Assembly (NCBI GenBank): GCA_002328625.1
Contig: DCVC01000183.1
Span: 1-13,186 of the forward strand
Direction of reading: 5' to 3'
Source of the DNA: Bacteroidales bacterium UBA2198
Lineage (GTDB): Bacteria; Bacteroidota; Bacteroidia; Bacteroidales; VadinHA17
DNA length: 13,186 bases
The position numbers and the translations under genes are program-made. Below, one piece after another: positions 7,221 through 13,186 of the stretch. Below the pieces are notes generated by a model. The model saw only the letters and a program-made list of their open reading frames with translations. It was not told the DNA's origin and made no database searches. The first letter of the stretch is position 1, and every line of letters starts with the position of its first letter.

Positions 7221-8756
7221 TCAGCTCTTCTTCTTTATTTTAAGTACCTGTCCAACCTGTATTTTCCCGGGGTCTTTTATATTGTTCAGACTTAGAATAT
7301 CGCTTGTTGATACGTTTTCGAATTTTTTTGCGATATCCCAGATAGTGTCTCCTGAACGTACAGTATAGGTTATATATTCTCCGCTCGCAGAGGTTTGGGG
7401 GAGGTTAACAGGGTTCCCAGGAACACTTTTGCCTGTCATTTTTTGTTTGTCAGCAAAAGACATTGAATCTATCCTTGAGTAATATTCCGATTTTGAAGGA
7501 TCAAGATATATTACCAGTTTCTGGCCAACTCTTATGGTATTACGGTATATATTGTTCCAATACCTGAGGTCTGATAATCCAACCCTGTACCATTCTGAAA
7601 TATAACCAAGGTTATCGCCTTCTTTTACAGTGTAAATTAGTTTTGTTTTTCCTTTTATATCTGCAGGAAGGTAGGTTGAACGTGCGGGATCATCAATCCT
7701 GTTTGTTCTGGCAAGGTAAAATTCTGCTTTATGATTCCTTATTGTATCATTCAGGTCTATGAAATCTCCAAGATGGCTTATTGGCAGAGTAAGCGACAGT
7801 GGCTTTGACGAACCTGGAACAAGCCCTGTCCTGTATTGGGGATTTAAAGCCCTGAGCTCACCCAATGGTATATTCATCACCTCAGAAATCTGGGTAAGAT
7901 GAATATCTTTTTGGACCATTATTGTATCAGTGGCAACAGGTATATTTACCGGTAGTGGTTTTATTTTATGATCAGCAAAGTAGTTTACCGCGTAAGCAGC
8001 AGCAACATACTGCGGGATATATCCTCTTGTTTCCCGCGGAAGTCTGTAATATATCTCCCAGTAATCCTTACGGTTTTCCGATCGTCTTATTGCCTTGTTG
8101 ACATTGCCTGGTCCGCAATTGTAGGCGGCTATCACCAGGATCCAGTCGTTATAAATATTGTACAGATCTCTTATAAATTTTGCGGCTGCATGTGTTGATT
8201 TAACAGGGTCTCTCCGCTCATCAACAATAGAATTTATGGTGAGGCCGTAATTTCTGCCGGTGCTGTACATAAATTGCCATAATCCGGTAGCCCCGACCCG
8301 TGACACAGCATTGGCATTAAGTGCTGATTCAATTACAGCCATATATTTTAGTTCTGTCGGCAGTCCGTATGAATCAAAAATATCTTCAATCATAGGAAAG
8401 TAATAGTCAATAAGGCCAAGGACTGCACTGAATTTGTCTCTTTGTTTTATTGTATAAACATGAATATGATTTCTTATAATACTGTTATATGGTAATTTGA
8501 TTATTGAGTTTATTCTGCTTAGCCTTTGAAGGTATAGTGAATCAGAATATTCCTCTCCCGAAGAATCACTTTTAAAGTCATCAGACAAAGACTTCAAAGC
8601 CATTCTTATATACCAGCTGTTTACCAGGCTGTCTAGATCTCTGGTTATTTTCTCGGTATCAATATTTGTTTTCAGGATTATCGTATCATTAAGAAATGAT
8701 CCGTAAGAATTAAGTGCTGTTATAAAAATAGTCAGAATTAAAGTTTTTAATCTCAT
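7221..8756 (-). CDS. mltD: MltD-like lytic murein transglycosylase with LysM repeats
   Basis: The enzyme cleaves the MurNAc-GlcNAc bond of peptidoglycan, leaving 1,6-anhydro ends, in the periplasm. A short hydrophobic N-terminus (about 1-19) is a likely signal peptide; there is no lipobox cysteine. The SLT-type goose-lysozyme fold spans about 110-225, with catalytic E143 in AVIESAL, the GATGLWQF motif (155-162) and AYNCGPGNV (211-219). Two clear LysM domains follow, about 373-417 and 463-508, each starting YTV.xGD and ending VGQ.L.I. A degenerate third may lie near 276-325. At 511 residues the size fits Bacteroidota MltD proteins. The gene follows the DUF5683 gene after 15 bases and precedes the SGNH-MBOAT gene by 14, so all three are probably on one transcript from parA. 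I recall that this position after DUF5683 is common in Bacteroidales. Confidence 0.94.
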   Translation of the reverse strand: MRLKTLILTIFITALNSYGSFLNDTIILKTNIDTEKITRDLDSLVNSWYIRMALKSLSDDFKSDSSGEEYSDSLYLQRLSRINSIIKLPYNSIIRNHIHVYTIKQRDKFSAVLGLIDYYFPMIEDIFDSYGLPTELKYMAVIESALNANAVSRVGATGLWQFMYSTGRNYGLTINSIVDERRDPVKSTHAAAKFIRDLYNIYNDWILVIAAYNCGPGNVNKAIRRSENRKDYWEIYYRLPRETRGYIPQYVAAAYAVNYFADHKIKPLPVNIPVATDTIMVQKDIHLTQISEVMNIPLGELRALNPQYRTGLVPGSSKPLSLTLPISHLGDFIDLNDTIRNHKAEFYLARTNRIDDPARSTYLPADIKGKTKLIYTVKEGDNLGYISEWYRVGLSDLRYWNNIYRNTIRVGQKLVIYLDPSKSEYYSRIDSMSFADKQKMTGKSVPGNPVNLPQTSASGEYITYTVRSGDTIWDIAKKFENVSTSDILSLNNIKDPGKIQVGQVLKIKKKS

Positions 8757-8771
8757 ACATTAGTTTTTATG

Positions 8772-9419
8772 TTAAAAGGAAAATGTTAATGTTACACTCA
8801 GGCCTGCTCCGGAAAAACCCGGAACAGGCAGCTGAAAGGGAGCAACATCAAGATCAAGATTGTTGCTGATATCATAGTTGAACAGAGAAGCATCTACATT
8901 TGCATCGAGAACTGATATCAGATACCATGCTGCAATACCTATGTATGAAAGATCACGATACTTTTTATAGTAATCAACACCCTTAAGGAGCCTGTCTTTT
9001 ACCCACGAGGCAGTTGAAGGATTGTGGCTTTCAGGAAACTTCACAGGATCATATTCTGAGGGATCAGCCCATGAAATCATATTAACATAACTATCAGTCT
9101 CAGGAATCTTATCAGTAAAATCCTGATAGGCTTTCATATATCTATTGTGATTGTCAGTATTATAACCAACGCTGTAAATTACTGCACCAAAACCTGCGTA
9201 TACAAGAGGTATTTTCCAGTATTTTCTGTTATAAACCTGCCCCAGACCGGGGAATGCCACTGCAAGCATGGTTGCCTTCATCGGTTCGGCTTTGAATATT
9301 CGTCTGGAAGGCATATTGACGGAGGTGGTATCCTGCCCGATAATGGTTTGACAAAAACCGAACATCTGCAGTATCAGAATAATTATTATTTTTTGAACTC
9401 TTTTCAAAATAATTATCAA
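8772..9419 (-). CDS. DUF5683 family membrane protein of the ParAB operon
   Basis: The protein has the DUF5683 hallmark: a positively charged signal-like N-terminus, then KATMLAVAFPGLGQVYN at about 48-64 followed by RKYWKIPLVYAG. A second hydrophobic stretch at about 157-172 leads into VLDANVDASLFNYD. It ends VTLTFSF, with a terminal Phe. The family is typical of Bacteroidota and sits beside ParAB; its biochemical role is not known. A place in the envelope is inferred from the hydrophobic segments. There is no ATG at the 5' end in this frame: the given start is TTG at 9419. A second TTG at 9407 would give MKRVQK followed by a hydrophobic run, a cleaner signal peptide, and is the better alternative. 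An ATG at residue 19 would remove the basic N-region. The gap to parB is 58 bases. Confidence 0.87.
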   Translation of the reverse strand: MIIILKRVQKIIIILILQMFGFCQTIIGQDTTSVNMPSRRIFKAEPMKATMLAVAFPGLGQVYNRKYWKIPLVYAGFGAVIYSVGYNTDNHNRYMKAYQDFTDKIPETDSYVNMISWADPSEYDPVKFPESHNPSTASWVKDRLLKGVDYYKKYRDLSYIGIAAWYLISVLDANVDASLFNYDISNNLDLDVAPFQLPVPGFSGAGLSVTLTFSF

Positions 9420-9477
9420 CCGGCATAAAGCTTCCGGATATATAGTGTCGGGATAAAGATAATTATTTTATTATTTT

Positions 9478-10359
9478 TCAGGAGTTCAGGCGGTCAAATA
9501 CGCTCAAAATGCGTTCCATCTCTTCAGGATTCTCAAAAGGTATTACGATTTTACCTTTTCCAAGTTCATTAATCCTGAAGTTGACTTTTGTCAGAAATAT
9601 CCTATTGAGGTGCTCTGATAATTGTTTAAAGTCCTCATTAAGTTTCTTCCTTTTCTCGATCCTTTCAGGATCTTTTATTTTTTCTGACTGAAGATGTCTG
9701 ACAAGTTCTTCCGTCTGTCGGACAGAGAGATCTCCGTCAATTATACGGTAATAAACATTTATTTGTTTTTTCGGATCCTCAATATTCACCAGAGTACGCG
9801 CATGTCCCATCATAAGATGTTTATTTCTGATCCCCAACTGTATTTCAGCCGGTAGTTTCAGAAGCCGGAGATAATTGGATATGGTGGACCTTTGTTTACC
9901 GACCCTGTCGCTAAGTTCTTCCTGTGTTAATTTGCACTCTTCAATCAACCTCTGGAAACTTATTGCTACTTCAACAGCATCAAGGTCTTCCCTTTGTATA
10001 TTTTCCACGAGGGCAAGTTCCAGCATGGCCTGATCATCAGCTGTTCTTACAAAGGCAGGGAGATGGGTGAGGCCAGCCAGACGTGCTGCTCTCAGACGCC
10101 TTTCCCCGGCAATGAGCTGATATCTTCCGGCACCTGTTTCCCGGACGGTAAGAGGCTGTACAATGCCCAGTCTTTTAATTGAAGAAGCAAGTTCTTCAAG
10201 CGATTGTTCATCAAAGTGTGTCCTTGGCTGGAAGGGATTGCCATCAATTGAATCAATAGAAATGTTAAGATTAGGCTCAACTTTTCTTTCCAGCATCTCT
10301 TTTTCCACACCTTCAATCAAGGCTCCCAGCCCTCGTCCTAACGCATTTTTCTGTGCCAT
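9478..10359 (-). CDS. parB: Chromosome-partitioning protein ParB (CTP-dependent DNA clamp)
   Basis: ParB loads at parS, closes as a CTP-bound sliding clamp, and guides origin segregation with ParA and SMC. The N-terminal GRGLGAL (8-14) is the usual ParA-stimulating tail. The CTP-binding core has NPFQPR (41-46), GERRLRAA (85-92) and ENIQREDLD (119-127). The helix-turn-helix that reads parS is at about 144-167 (LTQEELSDRVGKQRSTISN). The C-terminal segment from about 255 is the dimerisation region. At 293 residues it is typical of chromosomal ParB. It lies 38 bases after parA. I found no parS palindrome (core TTTCACGTGAAA) in the window, so its binding sites must lie outside or differ. Confidence 0.97.
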   Translation of the reverse strand: MAQKNALGRGLGALIEGVEKEMLERKVEPNLNISIDSIDGNPFQPRTHFDEQSLEELASSIKRLGIVQPLTVRETGAGRYQLIAGERRLRAARLAGLTHLPAFVRTADDQAMLELALVENIQREDLDAVEVAISFQRLIEECKLTQEELSDRVGKQRSTISNYLRLLKLPAEIQLGIRNKHLMMGHARTLVNIEDPKKQINVYYRIIDGDLSVRQTEELVRHLQSEKIKDPERIEKRKKLNEDFKQLSEHLNRIFLTKVNFRINELGKGKIVIPFENPEEMERILSVFDRLNS

Positions 10360-10397
10360 GGTAAATTATGTTTCGGGTAAATGACAAGCAAGGTAAA

Positions 10398-11177
10398 CTA
10401 TATTTGTACCCTTGATTCTACCTTTTCTATCAGCTCTCTGGCAAGATTAAGGTAATTGACCGTACCTCTTGAATCAGCATCATATAGAATTGCAGGCTGT
10501 CCGAAACTAGGTGCTTCTGAAAGTTTCACGTTTCTCTGAATAATCGTTTTAAAGACCATCTGCTGGAAATGTTTGTTGACTTCATCAGCTACCTGGTTTG
10601 ACAGCCTCAACCTTGAGTCGTACATGGTAAGAAGGAATCCTTCTATTTCCAGTTCCATATTCAGATTAGACTGTATTATCTTAATTGTGTTAAGCAGTTT
10701 GCCAAGTCCTTCAAGTGCAAAATATTCACACTGCACCGGTATGATAACCGAATGTGCTGCAGTAAGAGCATTTACAGTTAAAAGCCCCAGAGATGGGGAA
10801 CAATCAATTATTATGTAGTCAAACAATCCTTCGATCCTGGTCAGGATTCCTTTCAGTATCTTCTCTCTTTCCGGCCTGTCAAGCATTTCAATTTCGGCTC
10901 CCACAAGGTCAATATTTGAAGGCATTATCGAAAGGTTTTCAACACTGCATCCATGTATTGCTTCCTCAGGCCCCTTTCCGTCGATCAGACAATCGTAAAT
11001 TGTACATCTTATATGACGAGTATCCAAACCTATCCCTGATGTTGCATTTGCCTGCGGATCACTATCAACTATAAGCACTTTCTTTTCAAGAGCGCCAAGA
11101 CTGGCAGCAAGATTTATTGCTGTTGTTGTCTTACCAACTCCGCCTTTCTGATTCGCAATCGCTATGATCCTTCCCAT
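10398..11177 (-). CDS. parA: Chromosome-partitioning ATPase ParA (Soj)
   Basis: ParA is the nucleoid-bound ATPase that moves ParB-parS complexes. The deviant Walker A is KGGVGKTT (11-18), switch I is VDSDPQAN (37-44) with D40, and Walker B is IIIDCSP (122-128) with D125. QCEYFALEGL (149-158) and RNVKLSEAPSFG (215-226) are strongly conserved ParA segments. At 259 residues it is the short chromosomal form, without the N-terminal DNA-binding domain of plasmid ParA proteins. It is the first gene of the minus-strand row parA-parB-DUF5683-mltD-SGNH/MBOAT and is divergent from the lipid kinase gene. Confidence 0.97.
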   Translation of the reverse strand: MGRIIAIANQKGGVGKTTTAINLAASLGALEKKVLIVDSDPQANATSGIGLDTRHIRCTIYDCLIDGKGPEEAIHGCSVENLSIMPSNIDLVGAEIEMLDRPEREKILKGILTRIEGLFDYIIIDCSPSLGLLTVNALTAAHSVIIPVQCEYFALEGLGKLLNTIKIIQSNLNMELEIEGFLLTMYDSRLRLSNQVADEVNKHFQQMVFKTIIQRNVKLSEAPSFGQPAILYDADSRGTVNYLNLARELIEKVESRVQI

Positions 11178-11213
11178 CTTATTTTACTAATTTTTTTACA
11201 ATATTTTGAGCTT

Positions 11214-11221
11214 CAAATTTA
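11214..11221 (-). promoter_or_regulatory. Candidate -7 element for the parA operon
   Basis: Read on the minus strand, TAAATTTG matches TAnnTTTG exactly and lies 36 bases upstream of the parA ATG, a reasonable distance for a promoter with a short A-rich leader. No good -33 TTTG is visible about 20 bases further upstream. The surrounding 202-base spacer also contains AATTG/CAATT (11259-11272) and CACTG/CAGTG (11234-11257) dyads, both too weak to call. Confidence 0.35.
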
Positions 11222-11343
11222 CGATTTATGAACCACTGCTTCTGCCGGCGAACAGTGTAATTGTAAACAATTTTTTTGTGGTTTTCAACATCTTATTAAC
11301 ACAGCAGATGTGCAAAATCATCTCTTTTCTTAATTTTGGAACA

Positions 11344-11351
11344 TATATTTC
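11344..11351 (+). promoter_or_regulatory. Possible -7 element for the lipid kinase gene
   Basis: TATATTTC agrees with TAnnTTTG at all but the last fixed base and lies 28 bases before the ATG at 11380. There is no clear -33 TTTG. The region is very A/T-rich, so chance matches are likely. Confidence 0.22.
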
Positions 11352-11379
11352 ACATCTTTACATCCTATAAATTAATTAT

Positions 11380-12330
11380 ATGGACACTTCCACTGATAAA
11401 GAATGGTTAGCCATCGTTAATCCAAATGCAGGAAACGGAAAAGGAAAAAAGGACTGGGAAAGAATTTCCGGTCTGTTCAGAAAAGAGAGCATCCCTATTG
11501 CTGCAAAATTCACGGAGAGAAAAGGCCATGCAACAGGCTTTACCGTGGATGCCATCGGAGAAGGATTCAGAAAAATAATTTCGGTAGGAGGAGACGGCAC
11601 TCTTAATGAAGTAGTAAACGGCGCTCTTTTACAGGATATCTGCTCTCCGAAGGATATTACAATTGGTATGATCCCTGTAGGTACAGGTAATGACTGGGGT
11701 CGTATGTTTGGAATACCTCTTGTATATGAAGGAGCCGTGAAAGTAATTAAAGACTGCAAAACAATGCTCCATGATGTTGGGGTGATAGACTATTATCAGG
11801 GAAATGAAAAACAAAAGAGGTATTTTATTAACATAGCAGGACTTGGATTTGAAGCTCTGGTGGTTAAGAAGACAAATAAACAGAAGGACAAAGGAAGAAG
11901 CAACAATGCCATATACTTTTATAACTTGCTAACAAGTCTGATCGCTTACAGAAATACAAAGGCAGAAATAACTATTGATTCAAAGAAGAATACCTGTAAT
12001 GTATTCTCAATCAATGTTGGAAACGGAAGGTACTGCGGAGGCGGTATGCGGCAGACTCCCGATGCGTTGCCTGATGACGGATTGCTTGATATAACGGTTA
12101 TAAGGGAGATGGGCAGGGTCGAAATAATAAGAAACCTTAAAATACTTTATGATGGCACAATTCTAAGTCATCCGAAAGTTGATGGTTACAGAAGCACAAA
12201 TTTGATTGTTGATTCAGAAACAGTTATGTATGCTGAAGCCGATGGTGAATCGCTTGGACACACACCTGTCGAATTTTCGGTAATCCCCGCAGCAATTAGA
12301 ATTGTATATGCAACAAAGCTCATTCAATAA
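11380..12330 (+). CDS. Diacylglycerol kinase family lipid kinase
   Basis: This is a soluble lipid kinase of the DgkB/YegS type, which phosphorylates diacylglycerol or a related lipid with ATP at the inner face of the membrane, returning it to phospholipid synthesis. The catalytic N-terminal domain has IVNPNAGNGKG (12-22), the nucleotide-binding GGDGT (70-74) followed by LNEVVNG, and GTGNDWGR (101-108). The C-terminal beta domain has GNGRYCGGGM (214-223) and PDALPDDGLLD (227-237), including the acidic pair needed for metal binding in this family, then EADGE (286-290). Length (316) is normal. No membrane segment or signal peptide is seen. The exact lipid cannot be read from sequence; sphingoid bases or ceramide are possible in sphingolipid-making Bacteroidota. 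Its 3' end overlaps the opposing cyclotransferase gene by 11 bases. Confidence 0.93.
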   Translation: MDTSTDKEWLAIVNPNAGNGKGKKDWERISGLFRKESIPIAAKFTERKGHATGFTVDAIGEGFRKIISVGGDGTLNEVVNGALLQDICSPKDITIGMIPVGTGNDWGRMFGIPLVYEGAVKVIKDCKTMLHDVGVIDYYQGNEKQKRYFINIAGLGFEALVVKKTNKQKDKGRSNNAIYFYNLLTSLIAYRNTKAEITIDSKKNTCNVFSINVGNGRYCGGGMRQTPDALPDDGLLDITVIREMGRVEIIRNLKILYDGTILSHPKVDGYRSTNLIVDSETVMYAEADGESLGHTPVEFSVIPAAIRIVYATKLIQ

Positions 12331-13186
12331 TCCTGATCTCATAAAGTTTCGGCCATTTTTTACCTGTAACAAATATCCTGTCATTCTGATCATCATAAGC
12401 AATCCCGTTGAGAACGTCAGCACTTACTTCCCTTCTCTTTGTTTCAGGAAATATTGTAGAAAGATCAATGTATGAATTTACTTTACCTGTTGCAGGATCG
12501 ATTCTGGCAATAAGATCCGACATCCATATATTGGCCCATATTTCTCCTTTTATGTATTCCAGTTCATTTAGCTGGTCCGCCTTTTTCTGATTGTCATATA
12601 CTTCAATTCTTGAAATAATAGTAAACGACTCAGGATCAATAATATAAAGAATATTCGAGCCATCACTCATCACTATTCTGTTATTCATGGTGGTCAGACC
12701 CCAACCCTCGGTCTGATAATATATCTTGTTTATGAGCCTGAATGTTGTCCTGTCATAAACAAATCCCACTTTATTTTGCCATGTAACCTGGTAAATCCTG
12801 TCTTTGTACAAAGTAATTCCTTCACCAAACAGTGAAGATTCAAGATTAAGCTGCCGGACGACCTTGCCCGTTTCAAGCTCGACTTCACGAAGGCTTGATC
12901 CTGTTTCCTGTCCGGTCCCTTCATATAAAAAGCCGTTATGGAAAAAAAGTCCCTGGGTGAAAGCTTCCGGATCATGAGGATATGTTTTAATGATCTTGTA
13001 TCCGTATCTTTGAGGAACCCTGTCAGAATAAATGATAATGAAACGGATGACTGACTGGGTTCTGCTGTTCTTGAAGGCTACTGCTTTTACTGATTTTCTT
13101 CCCGTTGCATTGGTAAGTGATGACGGCACGGCACACTCCCATGGAGCCGACTTCAGTACTGCAATTATTTTGCCATCGAAGCTTAT
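12320..13186 (-). CDS. Glutaminyl-peptide cyclotransferase, N-terminus beyond the window edge
   Basis: The protein belongs to the beta-propeller glutamine cyclotransferase family, which turns N-terminal Gln of peptides into pyroglutamate with release of ammonia. The visible 288 residues contain the family opening YPHDPEAFTQGL (from about residue 69 of the visible part) and EGTGQETGSS (from about 89). Repeated blade-like segments follow (VYDRTTF, IIDPESF, RIDPATGKV) and the end is NGIAYDDQNDRIFVTGKKWPK. A GTG at 13129 could serve as start, but the frame stays open to the window edge and encodes a further 19 residues. The stretch before YPHD, including GRKSVKAVAF, resembles an Ig-like N-terminal domain, so the true start is very probably outside. 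Bacteroidota homologues usually have a signal sequence or lipobox there, so an envelope location is likely but not visible. The 3' end overlaps the lipid kinase gene. Confidence 0.92.
   Translation of the reverse strand: MSFDGKIIAVLKSAPWECAVPSSLTNATGRKSVKAVAFKNSRTQSVIRFIIIYSDRVPQRYGYKIIKTYPHDPEAFTQGLFFHNGFLYEGTGQETGSSLREVELETGKVVRQLNLESSLFGEGITLYKDRIYQVTWQNKVGFVYDRTTFRLINKIYYQTEGWGLTTMNNRIVMSDGSNILYIIDPESFTIISRIEVYDNQKKADQLNELEYIKGEIWANIWMSDLIARIDPATGKVNSYIDLSTIFPETKRREVSADVLNGIAYDDQNDRIFVTGKKWPKLYEIRIIE

Noticed and set aside
10522..10537. A parS-like half site, AGTTTCACGT, inside parA.
   Set aside because: Only one arm matches; the second half of the palindrome is absent. The bases encode the conserved ParA segment NVKLSEA, which explains them.
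11178..11379. Replication origin in the A/T-rich spacer next to parA.
   Set aside because: No DnaA boxes (TTATCCACA) or iterated repeats are visible; only weak dyads and candidate promoters.

Overview
The window looks like chromosome of an anaerobic or facultatively anaerobic member of the Bacteroidota, probably near the Bacteroidales/Marinilabiliales. Three things point there: the gene families present (a DUF5683 protein next to ParAB, a sigma-54 response regulator without a DNA-binding domain, an AspA-HydF pair); A/T-rich leaders that mostly lack a Shine-Dalgarno sequence; and several octamers matching the Bacteroidota -7 element TAnnTTTG. I see no insertion sequence, CRISPR array, tRNA, rRNA or phage gene. 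No stretch without a gene exceeds about 200 bases.

Left part (49-4149, + strand): an NtrC-type response regulator that ends without a helix-turn-helix, then an aspartase/fumarase-superfamily lyase, then HydF, the GTPase and Fe-S scaffold that matures [FeFe]-hydrogenase. The lyase next to hydF suggests a dedicated ammonia supply for the azadithiolate bridge of the H-cluster. HydE, HydG and the hydrogenase are not in the window. The aspA-hydF gap contains two inverted repeats, one of which ends one base before the hydF ATG.

Middle part (11177 down to 4213, - strand): a compact, probably co-transcribed row parA - parB - DUF5683 membrane protein - MltD-like LysM lytic transglycosylase - a 997-residue fusion of an SGNH esterase/transferase domain to an MBOAT O-acyltransferase. 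Gaps are 38, 58, 15 and 14 bases. The row joins chromosome segregation to cell-wall turnover. The last gene looks like a one-polypeptide version of the two-protein PatA/PatB or AlgI/AlgJ O-acetylation systems. Beside a lytic transglycosylase, peptidoglycan is a reasonable but unproven substrate.

Right part (11380-13186): a diacylglycerol/lipid kinase on the + strand, transcribed divergently from parA across a 202-base A/T-rich spacer. It converges, with an 11-base overlap of coding ends, on a glutaminyl-peptide cyclotransferase on the - strand whose N-terminus runs off the right edge.

The most unusual items are the SGNH-MBOAT fusion in the par/mltD operon and the AspA-HydF pair with altered AspA substrate loops. 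Nothing in the window is a wholly unrecognisable system.
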